Below, in pieces: positions 7,399-14,165 of a stretch of 14,918 nucleotides of DNA. The DNA comes from Planctomycetota bacterium. GTDB taxonomy: Bacteria; Planctomycetota; PUPC01; JACPCR01. Under the pieces are notes generated by a model. The model did not search any database and had not been told where the DNA came from. It saw only the letters and a list, made by a program, of their open reading frames with translations. The position numbers and the translations under genes were made by a program. The stretch's first letter is position 1, and each line of letters starts with the position of its first letter. The stretch lies in assembly GCA_030740295.1 (NCBI GenBank), contig JASLXP010001312.1, positions 1 to 14,918 on the forward strand, in the 5' to 3' direction.

Positions 7399-7914
7399 AT
7401 GTCAGGCCATCCTTTCATAACTGCGAAGGAGTTTTTCGAGGAACTGAATGCGGCAAACCAAACGGCCCCAATGACGCATCACCTTTCTCCTGGACTCACT
7501 GACAATGAGTTCTCCCAGTGGTCAATAATACACAAAGGGCATCACCTCCCAAAAGACTTGTTAGATCTTCTTAGAGTGCATAACGGCTTCCGTGTCTGGA
7601 ACGATGAGTCAACCCCCTCCGGCGGTTACTTTGTGCTTCTTCCCCTCTCAGAGATCCGGCACGCCCCTTTCATCATGTACGGAGGAAACAGGGACCTCGA
7701 TGACGAGTTTCCCCAATCGGTCATGTGCGTATCCGACACTCCAGACAGTGACTTCTTTATTCTGCTCGACTTATCAAACGGCAACTATTACGAGATCGAT
7801 CCAATAGAACCGTTTCAAGACGCAAGGTTCGTCGCTGCGAGCACAAATGAATTGCTCAACTGGGTGAAAGAACAATTCGTAGACTGTTCACCTTACGAAG
7901 ATGATGATGAATAG
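7399..7914 (+). CDS. SMI1/KNR4 (SUKH) family protein
   Basis: A 171-residue cytoplasmic-type protein with no signal peptide. The SUKH fold is indicated at about residues 30-155: GLTDNEFSQW opens the first helix, followed by LPKDLLDLLRVHNGFRVW, the family's hallmark (P-x-D/E-x2-x-L-L-x2-x-N-G), then GGYFVLLPLSEI, FFILLDLSNGNYYEID and a final helix LLNWVKEQF. The C-terminus is strongly acidic (EDDDE). The ribosome site is AGGGGAAG just before the ATG. SUKH proteins are known as immunity proteins in bacterial polymorphic toxin systems, but many are lone housekeeping or regulatory proteins. The gene begins 20 bp after the PQQ-like gene, so the two are probably co-transcribed. No toxin domain was recognised at the C-terminus of that neighbour, so an immunity role is unsupported. 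Confidence 0.8.
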   Translation: MSGHPFITAKEFFEELNAANQTAPMTHHLSPGLTDNEFSQWSIIHKGHHLPKDLLDLLRVHNGFRVWNDESTPSGGYFVLLPLSEIRHAPFIMYGGNRDLDDEFPQSVMCVSDTPDSDFFILLDLSNGNYYEIDPIEPFQDARFVAASTNELLNWVKEQFVDCSPYEDDDE

Positions 7915-8018
7915 CGTCGAAACGGCCTAACCAATCGCTCGTGCGAGCAGCTTAGCTCCAGCGTTCTGAGATTGCTCAGTGGGCCGCGCCATCAATACAG
8001 ACAGCAGATCCGGTGTAT

Positions 8019-8030
8019 TCCCGATCGGGA
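8019..8030. repeat. 12-bp palindrome TCCCGATCGGGA
   Basis: A perfect palindrome and the first of three CCCG/CGGG elements in this intergenic region. Confidence 0.6.
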
Positions 8031-8123
8031 TTAGACAGTTTTGTGCTGCGGTTCTGCAGGCCATTTGTATTCTGATGTCGACCAAGCTTCGGTGGTTTTC
8101 GCTAGGCTGATTGGGCGACCAGA

Positions 8124-8145
8124 CCAATCCCGATCGGGCCAATCC
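8124..8145. repeat. CCCGATCGGG palindrome flanked by CCAATCC
   Basis: A perfect 10-bp palindrome at 8129-8138 is bracketed by a direct repeat of CCAATCC (8124-8130 and 8139-8145). Its centre is 109 bp from that of the first element. An inverted partner, GATTGG, lies at 8109-8114. Confidence 0.55.
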
Positions 8146-8197
8146 TGCTCGCACCACAGAAATTTAGGTGAGCAGCGCCCTGATTCTTCCTACAGAA

Positions 8198-8213
8198 ATT
8201 CCCGTTCGGGAAT
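8198..8213. repeat. Hairpin ATTCCCG-tt-CGGGAAT
   Basis: The third element has a 7-bp perfect stem around two T, centred 72 bp after the second. It differs from the others only in the central dinucleotide (TT in place of AT) and in its flanks. Confidence 0.6.
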
Positions 8214-8234
8214 ATTGTGGTTGACATACACCTG

Positions 8235-8317
8235 CACCACAGAGACGCGAAGAGCACGGAGATCTGAATCCAGATTCACAGTTTCTTTCTCTGCGTCCTT
8301 CGTGTCTCTGCGGCGTG
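8235..8317. repeat. Long imperfect hairpin repeat (CACAGAGACGCGAAG type)
   Basis: The left arm, 8235-8262 (with CACAGAGACGCGAAG), is nearly the reverse complement of the right arm, 8286-8317 (with CTTCGTGTCTCTGCG). An inner stem, TGAATC-ca-GATTCA, lies at 8265-8278. Together they would form a long hairpin with small bulges. The arm sequence resembles the purine-rich CACAGAGA-type dispersed intergenic repeats that recur in many environmental genomes; that resemblance is from memory. It lies directly before the sulfatase gene and may be a transcription or mRNA-stability boundary. Confidence 0.6.
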
Positions 8318-8365
8318 ACCTTACCGGATTCTGCGCCGCGGAAGCGCGAAGAAGTCAGAAATCAT

Positions 8366-9943
8366 ATGACTACACACATATCAATTATTTGCCTCGCTTT
8401 CTTAGCGATGCTGCCCGCAAAGGAGATCTGTGCCGAAGACGCGAAACGGAACCCACAACGCCCCAACATCCTCTTCCTCTTCAGCGACGACCATGCACTC
8501 CGAACCATCAGCGCGTATGGCGGAGGCATCAACAACACGCCCAACATCGATCGCATCGCCAGCGAAGGCGCCACATTCACTCGTAGCTTCTGCACCAACT
8601 CGATCTGTTGTCCGAGCCGTGCCAGCATCCTTACCGGCAAGCACAGCCATCTCAATGGGGTGACCGGCAACGGCTCGAAGTGGGATGGAGAACAGATGGT
8701 CTTTCCGAGATTACTCCGCAAGGCCGGTTACCAGACCGCGCTGATCGGCAAGTGGCATCTTAAGGGCAATCCCGGCGATGAATTCGACTTCTGGAAGATT
8801 CTGTCCGGCGCCGGCGGGCAGGGACACTACTACAACCCCGATTTCCTCACGGCCAAAGGGACGGAACAGATCACGGGCTACTCCTCCGACATCATCGCCA
8901 ACGAAGCGATGAAGTGGCTGGCCACTCAGCGCGTCCCGAAGAAACCGTTCATGCTCATGTGCCAGTTCAAGGCGCCACATGTACATCGCATGCCGGCTCC
9001 GCGGTACCTTCGGCTTTACGACGGCACTCAAATCCCGGAGCCTCCGACACTGTTCGATAATTACAGAGGTCGCCAGCCCTATGCCTCTAAAGCATGGATG
9101 CAGATCAAGGGAATCCCCAATCACGTACTCAACATTCATCCCGCCGCGGGCGAGGTAGACACCTCCAGGCGGGTCGGAAAATTCATGGCTCGCATGACGC
9201 AGTCGCAGCGCGATGCCTGGCACGCTGTCTTTGATACGCGCAACGCGGAATATCACCGTCTCAAGGCCGAAGGCAAGCTCGAGGGCAAGGACAAGATTCG
9301 CTACCAGTACCAGCGGTACATCAAGGACTACCTCCGCTGCGTCGCGGCCGTCGACGAGAACATCGGCCGCCTGCTGCACTGGCTCGACCAGATGAATCTC
9401 ACGGACAACACGATCGTGATCTACTCATCTGACCAGGGCTACTACACCGGCGAGCACGGCTGGGCAGAGAAAAGATGGATGTACGAAGAGTCGCTCCGGA
9501 TGCCACTGGTCATGCGTTGGCCGGGCCGCATCAAACCAGGCACACGCATCGACGGCATGGTCCAGAATATCGATTACGCTCCGACATTCATTGAGATCGC
9601 CGGCGCCACAGTGCCCGCGGCCATGCAGGGCAAATCCCTGCTTCCGCTCCTCACAGGCAAGACGCCCGACCGCTGGCGGCAGTCCATCTATTACCACTAT
9701 TACGACCACGGCGCGCATAACGTACCCCGTCATGAAGGCGTCAGAACCGGCCGCTACAAACTCATCCACTACTACACCGACGGCCAGTGGGAACTCTTCG
9801 ATCTTGAGAAAGACCCAAACGAGTTGACCAGCAAATACAACGATCCCGCCTACGCAGACGTGCAAAGCAAATTGAATCTCGAATTGGCCACGCTCCGTAA
9901 GCAATACAAACTTCCGCTGCTGCCGAAATTCGAGAGGAAATGA
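8366..9943 (+). CDS. Exported formylglycine-dependent sulfatase
   Basis: A 525-residue sulfatase of the S1 (alkaline-phosphatase-like) class, which hydrolyses sulfate esters with a formylglycine nucleophile and a calcium ion. The modified residue is Cys81 in SICCPSRASILTGKH, a full C-x-P-S-R motif; D41 and D42 (FLFSDDHAL) begin the metal site. Other family segments are LIGKWHLKG, FKAPHVHR and YSSDQGYYTGEHGWAEKRW. The C-terminal subdomain ends with WELFDLEKDPNEL and a tyrosine-rich segment before it. These features are closest to the N-acetylglucosamine-6-sulfatase/iduronate-2-sulfatase-like branch, but the substrate is not proven. A signal peptide spans about residues 1-23 (hydrophobic IICLAFLAML, cut near ICA). 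The ATG at 8366 is preferred over a GTG at 8315 that lies inside the repeat hairpin. It is followed after 63 bp by a lyase gene, probably in one operon. Confidence 0.92.
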   Translation: MTTHISIICLAFLAMLPAKEICAEDAKRNPQRPNILFLFSDDHALRTISAYGGGINNTPNIDRIASEGATFTRSFCTNSICCPSRASILTGKHSHLNGVTGNGSKWDGEQMVFPRLLRKAGYQTALIGKWHLKGNPGDEFDFWKILSGAGGQGHYYNPDFLTAKGTEQITGYSSDIIANEAMKWLATQRVPKKPFMLMCQFKAPHVHRMPAPRYLRLYDGTQIPEPPTLFDNYRGRQPYASKAWMQIKGIPNHVLNIHPAAGEVDTSRRVGKFMARMTQSQRDAWHAVFDTRNAEYHRLKAEGKLEGKDKIRYQYQRYIKDYLRCVAAVDENIGRLLHWLDQMNLTDNTIVIYSSDQGYYTGEHGWAEKRWMYEESLRMPLVMRWPGRIKPGTRIDGMVQNIDYAPTFIEIAGATVPAAMQGKSLLPLLTGKTPDRWRQSIYYHYYDHGAHNVPRHEGVRTGRYKLIHYYTDGQWELFDLEKDPNELTSKYNDPAYADVQSKLNLELATLRKQYKLPLLPKFERK

Positions 9944-10006
9944 AAATACACCGCAGTCCAAGATGACTCTCGGAGCTTGAAGATTCCTTCGCAGAACCAA
10001 TCTGAC

Positions 10007-11974
10007 ATGACCTTACCAGCACCAACACCGGCCAAGACATATTCTCGTTCGGATCTCGAACAGCTCCGCTCTTTCGACCGTGCGGATATTTTCAGAGCGC
10101 TGCGTTCTTTCGAAGACGCGGGGCTTTCGGATGATGAGTTTGTTCTGAAGGCGGCCGTGCTGCTGGACGGATCGAAGACTCCGGGGCTGTCGGACGCAAC
10201 GAAGGCGAAAGATCCCCAGGCAATCCTCGATGCGACAATGGATGCCTGCCGGGGGACGGTGGTGGCCGGGAAGAGCAACCTGGCGCCGGTAAGTACTGAG
10301 GCCGCGGAAGATGTGCTTCAACACCGATTCACCTTCTACGATGAAACGCATCAACTACCGGTAGACATCGATTGGGATTTCAATCCAGGCACGGCGCATT
10401 GGGGAATGGACCTCAACCGGTTCTCGTATCTCCGCCCACTCTTAGCCGCCTGGTATACCACAGATGAGGTCCGGTTCGCACGGAAGGGGGTCGACCTGAT
10501 TCTGGACTGGATCGCGAAGTGCGATTTCGGGAGAGGTTTTACAGCGACGCCATACGTTTTCGGGTCATACCTGAACAACGCGATCCACTGCGAAGTGTGG
10601 GGCCAATTCATACGACAGGTTCTTCCCGCCGGGATTGTCGAACCTGTCGAGCTTATGCGGATTCTGAAATCGCTTCATGACCAGCTCGCCTATCTCGAGA
10701 TTGTCACGAACGGTCACGCCGGCAACTGGCCGACGATAGGCTGCCGGGGAATACTCGCGGCCCTCGCCGCTCTGCCCGTTTTGCGCGACCGCGAACAATT
10801 CGCCCACTATTGCATCCGGACCCTCTCTGAACAGATCGCCGACCAGGTGCTGCCGGATGGAGTGCAGGACGAATTGACGCCGCATTACCATTGGTGCGTC
10901 GTGAACAATCTTCTGGTGTCTCTAAGAAGCGCGCGAGAACTCGGCCGCGACCTGGCCCCCCGGACACTCGAAACGCTGCATCGGATGGTGCACTACACGC
11001 AGCAAACCATCATGCCGGACGGCAGCGCGCAGTTGGCCTTCAATGACAGCGATTGCGCGTCCGTGCCATCTGTCGAGTCGCTGCTGGAGCAAGCCGGTCT
11101 GGAAGACTCACTGCCTTCGCCGGCACGTGGACCTGAACTGTTCCCGTACGCCGGGGTCGCTTTCCTCCGCCAGCGTCCAGAGGAAGGGGATCTCTATCTC
11201 GCCTTCGACGGTGGCCCTTACGGCCGCGGGCATCAGCATGAAGACAAACTGGGCTTCTGGCTTTTCGCTTACGGCCGCAGCTTTCTGGTCGATCCCGGCA
11301 GGCATCTCTACGACCGTTCCGCAGCGTCTTACTACAACTACCTCCGCAGTACCCGGGCACATTCGACCATCCTCATTAACGGCGACGGCCAACACAGTCG
11401 TGGCCGGCCGGACACTTGGATTCCCAGGGAGCCGTGCCCCATGGAATGGGAAGTGGGCGAGGACGAAATCCGAGCCTCCGCGTTCTATGACCTTGGTTAC
11501 GGTAAACACAACGCAATTGAATTCGTCCATCGCCGCGAAATCGTTTTCGTCAGAAATCGCTTCTGGGTTGTCTTCGATAGTGTCGAAGGCGAAGGCGAGC
11601 ACGAAGTCGACCTGCGCTTTCAGTTTGCACCGTGCGAGTTGGAGGTAACCGGAAGCAAGGCCCGGACCTGCTTCGAGGATTCCAACCTGCTGCTCTGGTC
11701 GCTCAGCAGGGAGGGCTTCCAGAACATTCGGATCGATGAAGGAGAGGAGAATCCCCGTGGTGGATGGTACTCGAGCCGCTACGGCCTCATCGAGCCCGCG
11801 CCTTGTCTGTCGCTTTCCACAAATGCGGCTCTGCCCTTTTTCTCCACAACGCTCCTCTTCCCGTTCAAGGGTGAGACTGAACCCGAAGTCTCCCTCTCCC
11901 TGGAAGCAGGAGAGGTGGCGGTAACTTCTGAAGAGTGCCCGGCCCGAATCAGTTCGAGATTCCTGGGCAAATGA
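10007..11974 (+). CDS. Heparinase II/III-like polysaccharide lyase
   Basis: A 655-residue protein with the two-part architecture of heparinase II/III-fold lyases. An N-terminal alpha-helical toroid spans about 1-370 and a C-terminal beta-sandwich spans about 380-655. Candidate active-site elements are N235-G-H237-A-G-N-W in the toroid, ELTPHY294H near residue 292, and GRGHQHEDKL (H409, H411, D413), followed by GRSFLVDPG and STRAHSTILINGDGQH. These enzymes break uronate-containing chains by beta-elimination, leaving a 4,5-unsaturated uronate. No signal peptide or membrane segment is seen, so it may work in the cytoplasm on imported oligosaccharides, unlike the exported sulfatase before it. The start is uncertain: a TTG at 9977 would add 10 residues, and neither start has a strong ribosome site. 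The polysaccharide cannot be named from the sequence; heparan-type, alginate-like and other uronates are all possible. Confidence 0.87.
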   Translation: MTLPAPTPAKTYSRSDLEQLRSFDRADIFRALRSFEDAGLSDDEFVLKAAVLLDGSKTPGLSDATKAKDPQAILDATMDACRGTVVAGKSNLAPVSTEAAEDVLQHRFTFYDETHQLPVDIDWDFNPGTAHWGMDLNRFSYLRPLLAAWYTTDEVRFARKGVDLILDWIAKCDFGRGFTATPYVFGSYLNNAIHCEVWGQFIRQVLPAGIVEPVELMRILKSLHDQLAYLEIVTNGHAGNWPTIGCRGILAALAALPVLRDREQFAHYCIRTLSEQIADQVLPDGVQDELTPHYHWCVVNNLLVSLRSARELGRDLAPRTLETLHRMVHYTQQTIMPDGSAQLAFNDSDCASVPSVESLLEQAGLEDSLPSPARGPELFPYAGVAFLRQRPEEGDLYLAFDGGPYGRGHQHEDKLGFWLFAYGRSFLVDPGRHLYDRSAASYYNYLRSTRAHSTILINGDGQHSRGRPDTWIPREPCPMEWEVGEDEIRASAFYDLGYGKHNAIEFVHRREIVFVRNRFWVVFDSVEGEGEHEVDLRFQFAPCELEVTGSKARTCFEDSNLLLWSLSREGFQNIRIDEGEENPRGGWYSSRYGLIEPAPCLSLSTNAALPFFSTTLLFPFKGETEPEVSLSLEAGEVAVTSEECPARISSRFLGK

Positions 11975-12017
11975 AATTCAGGCCTGGATTTCTGCGATTC
12001 ACGGCAAACGATCCCAA

Positions 12018-12035
12018 GCGCCGACCAGTCGGCGC
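12018..12035. terminator. Hairpin between convergent genes
   Basis: GCGCCGA-ccag-TCGGCGC is a perfect 7-bp GC-rich stem with a 4-nt loop, 44 bp after the lyase stop and 47 bp after the reductoisomerase-like stop. It can form on both strands, so it may end both transcripts. There is no T-run, so it is not a canonical intrinsic terminator. Confidence 0.45.
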
Positions 12036-12051
12036 ACTCCAGAGAATCGCC

Positions 12052-12063
12052 GCTCTTGAGAGC
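12052..12063. terminator. Second small hairpin between convergent genes
   Basis: GCTCT-tg-AGAGC is a perfect 5-bp stem lying between the hairpin at 12018 and the reductoisomerase-like stop codon. It may add to a bidirectional end region. It is weak on its own. Confidence 0.25.
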
Positions 12064-12081
12064 AGCGTTACGAGGCGACGC

Positions 12082-13083
12082 TCATTCTTCCGTCGCCTGC
12101 GCTGCCTGTATCAGAGGAATGATTGAGTGCTCTGCCTTGCTCATCGGGTGTTCAAGCGCTTTGGCCATGAGTTCTTTGAGACGCTGCGAGCCGCCTGCCT
12201 GCTCGTCGCTCCATTCTTTGACGAAATCACCGCCCTTGATGTCTCGCGTGAGAATCTCCTTGGCTTTCGCTCTGAACTCTTCGCTGACAAATCGTGGGCC
12301 GCGAGAGAGCGTACCATACTGGCTGGTGGTCGAGTGATGCAGCATCTGTTTGAAGAATCCGTTGCGAGCCATCAGGCCAAGAATCTCGGATGCCTCACCG
12401 GACGCGTAGAGTTCCATGATCATCAGCTCAGGGTTGAAACCCATGTCGACTCCGACCTCGAAGCATTGCAGCAGCCAACTGGTCAGCCCCGCCCAGACCA
12501 CCTGTTCAGCGAAGAGATCCAGCTCGGCTTCTTCACGGAACGAAGACACGAAGACCCCGCCGCGGGTCAGACCTATGCCTTTGCAGAGCGCGAGGGCTGT
12601 CTGTTCCGCATGGCCTGACGCATCCTGATGAACTGCGTATTGAGCCATTGCACCTTTGCCCCGTTCGAACAACTCACGGACCATATTCCCGGTCATCCGT
12701 GGCGCGACCATCACCACATCCACGTCCGCCGACGGCTTGATCAGTTCGTAGCCAACGTTGTATCCGCTTGCCCAACACAAAGTGTTTCCTGATTCGACTT
12801 CTGGCGCGATCTGTTCGCCCCAGATTGACGGCTGGGATTCATCGGTTGTGAGGATGAGCAACACGTCAGCCTGCCGGGCAGCTTCGCCAATCTCCAGCTT
12901 TTCAAATCCGTCCTCGATTGCCTGCGTGCGGTAATCGTCGTCACGGTTTCCGACGATAACGCTGACGCCGCTATCGCGTAGATTAAGCGCCTGAGCGCGG
13001 CCCTGATTCCCGTATCCGAGAATAGCAACGGTCTTGCCTTCGAGTGGTTCGAGGGACGTATCGGAATCTTTAAGAAGTTTCAT
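12082..13083 (-). CDS. Ketol-acid reductoisomerase-like protein, altered active site
   Basis: A 333-residue homologue of class I ketol-acid reductoisomerase (IlvC). The N-terminal Rossmann domain (about 15-182) has the G23-Y-G-N-Q-G28 dinucleotide loop, then RAQALNLRDSGV and VVMVAP. The C-terminal knotted helical domain keeps REEAELD189LFAE193Q, the first two magnesium ligands, and STTSQYG. By ungapped alignment with classical enzymes, the conserved His of AHGFN is Ser106 (WASGYN) and the conserved Lys of APKGPG is Arg129 (APRMTG). In the second ligand segment E-x3-E is replaced by E224-LYAS-G-E230 with about two inserted residues. The cofactor loop is acidic (NRDDDY, 46-51). It is therefore probably a paralogue with another substrate and not the valine/isoleucine enzyme. 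The start is supported by AAGGA 7 nt upstream. It follows the sugar isomerase by 35 bp, in a likely operon that may process lyase products. Confidence 0.85.
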   Translation of the reverse strand: MKLLKDSDTSLEPLEGKTVAILGYGNQGRAQALNLRDSGVSVIVGNRDDDYRTQAIEDGFEKLEIGEAARQADVLLILTTDESQPSIWGEQIAPEVESGNTLCWASGYNVGYELIKPSADVDVVMVAPRMTGNMVRELFERGKGAMAQYAVHQDASGHAEQTALALCKGIGLTRGGVFVSSFREEAELDLFAEQVVWAGLTSWLLQCFEVGVDMGFNPELMIMELYASGEASEILGLMARNGFFKQMLHHSTTSQYGTLSRGPRFVSEEFRAKAKEILTRDIKGGDFVKEWSDEQAGGSQRLKELMAKALEHPMSKAEHSIIPLIQAAQATEE

Positions 13084-13118
13084 AGCCGGGTCCTTGAGTG
13101 TTTGGGGTCAGTAACTCG

Positions 13119-13955
13119 TCACATGTTCTCTTTCAGGAAGTCGCGATACAGAATGGTCTCTGAAACGTTGTCGACTTCATTGCAGTGCTCCCAATCGATC
13201 CATACGTATTCGACGCCGAGGTAGCCACCGTAACCGGTCTTTTCCATAGCCTGGAGGACTCCGAGATAATCGATGGTGTTCTCTTTGAACGACGCCTGAA
13301 GCCGATTCGTTTTCGCTCCACGGACATGGAAGTGGCTGGCGTGCGCCACCAGCGGCTCGATATCGGCATCCGGCATGCCCTGGCGGGTGAAGTGCGTGTA
13401 ATCGAGGGTGAGAGTCAGCCCGGGAACGCTTCCCACCAGTTCCAGCGCAGCTTTCGGATTCGGGGCGATCGAGCCGACGTGTGCTTCAACGGAGAAGATG
13501 AGCTTATGCGCTGCTGCTATCTCCACGCGCCAGGCGAGCTCGTCGAGGCAACGCTGCCAGGAGTCGTCCTCCGGTTCCGTATCAAAATAAACGCCCGGCA
13601 GGCAGGTGAGATGCGGGCTCGCAACCGCGGCTGCGTAATCGAGCGTGCGCTCAAAACAATCCCTTGCTTTCCTGCGCCGATCGGCATTCGGTTGATTGAT
13701 CGCGTATGGAACAAAGTCCTCATCCATCTGCAGAAAGACATCGCCCACATTCAGTCCGCGATCATCGGTCTTTGCCTTTAACGCCTTCGCGGACTCGCTC
13801 AGGTTTTCAAATTCCCGGGACGGCCAGAGGTGGGAACGCCCTTCGAAGAGGCCAATGTCCACGCCATCAAATTCCATCGATGATATCAATGACAGAGAGG
13901 CGTCATGAGTAAGGAGCGGAAAGGTGAAATCCGCGCAGGCGAGAGGGTATCTCAT
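13119..13955 (-). CDS. Sugar isomerase/epimerase-like TIM barrel
   Basis: A 278-residue protein of the xylose-isomerase-like TIM-barrel (AP endonuclease 2) superfamily, which includes sugar epimerases, hydroxypyruvate isomerase and inosose dehydratase. The expected metal quartet is visible: E157 (FSVEAH), D185 (TLDYTHF), H210 (HFHVRG) and E249 (GVEYVW). The barrel opens with LACADFTFPLL and FDGVDIGLFEG. There is no signal peptide, so it is cytoplasmic. Such enzymes usually carry out metal-dependent isomerisation or epimerisation of sugars or sugar acids; the substrate is not identifiable. The ATG at 13955 lacks a clear Shine-Dalgarno and sits about 75 bp beyond a tandem repeat array. It comes directly before the reductoisomerase-like gene and after a partial lyase-like gene on the same strand, which suggests a role in using unsaturated uronate or desulfated sugar products. 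Confidence 0.87.
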   Translation of the reverse strand: MRYPLACADFTFPLLTHDASLSLISSMEFDGVDIGLFEGRSHLWPSREFENLSESAKALKAKTDDRGLNVGDVFLQMDEDFVPYAINQPNADRRRKARDCFERTLDYAAAVASPHLTCLPGVYFDTEPEDDSWQRCLDELAWRVEIAAAHKLIFSVEAHVGSIAPNPKAALELVGSVPGLTLTLDYTHFTRQGMPDADIEPLVAHASHFHVRGAKTNRLQASFKENTIDYLGVLQAMEKTGYGGYLGVEYVWIDWEHCNEVDNVSETILYRDFLKENM

Positions 13956-14031
13956 GTGAGCAACTTTGGTTCAGGGGCGGGCATCTCTGCCCACAGGGAA
14001 TGCAAACTGGATCCGGCTTGAAAAGATTCTG

Positions 14032-14160
14032 CCATCTTCTCTCCTTCTTCATTTTTTTGCCTTCCATATTCTTCTCTCTTTCTTCATTTTTTTGCCTTCC
14101 ATATTCTTCTCTCTTTCTTCATTTTTTTGCCTTTCATTTTTTTGCCTTCCAGAATCTTCT
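14032..14160. repeat. 35-bp tandem repeat array
   Basis: Two identical 35-bp units (14048-14082 and 14083-14117) are followed by a truncated unit (14118-14133) and a further partial, diverged copy (14132-14160). A degenerate partial copy precedes them (14032-14047). The + strand is pyrimidine-rich with seven T after each ATTC-like start. The minus strand is purine-rich, and each unit carries GGAAGG, a run of A and ATG. The array lies between the lyase-like stop at 14166 and the isomerase start at 13955, apparently inside one minus-strand operon. The rest of 13956-14165 shows no gene that can be supported. Confidence 0.9.
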
Positions 14161-14165
14161 CCCGG

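Larger units (their letters stand above)
7915..8365. other. 450-bp gene-free region with repeats
   Basis: No credible gene was found between the SUKH stop and the sulfatase start. The region holds three related CCCG-N2-CGGG palindromes (8019, 8129, 8198), an inverted pair GATTGG/CCAATC at 8109-8129, and a long imperfect hairpin at 8235-8317. A sulfatase promoter must lie here if that gene is not read from upstream, but none could be fixed. Confidence 0.6.

Noticed and set aside
7927..8157. A 76-residue open frame on the minus strand in the repeat-rich gap
   Set aside because: No recognisable domain, no ribosome site, and it runs across two of the palindromes; it looks like a chance frame.
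8221..8226. A perfect TTGACA that could be a -35 box for the sulfatase
   Set aside because: No -10-like hexamer lies 16-18 bases downstream; that position is inside the GC-rich arm of the hairpin repeat.
8315..8365. Upstream GTG start for the sulfatase
   Set aside because: It begins inside the right arm of the repeat hairpin and would put 17 charged residues in front of the signal peptide.
9425..10000. Antisense open frame across the sulfatase end
   Set aside because: Shadow of the sulfatase reading frame, with no family features or ribosome site.
12082..13083. Calling the reductoisomerase-like gene ilvC
   Set aside because: The replaced His and Lys, the altered second metal segment and the absence of branched-chain biosynthesis neighbours argue against the canonical function.
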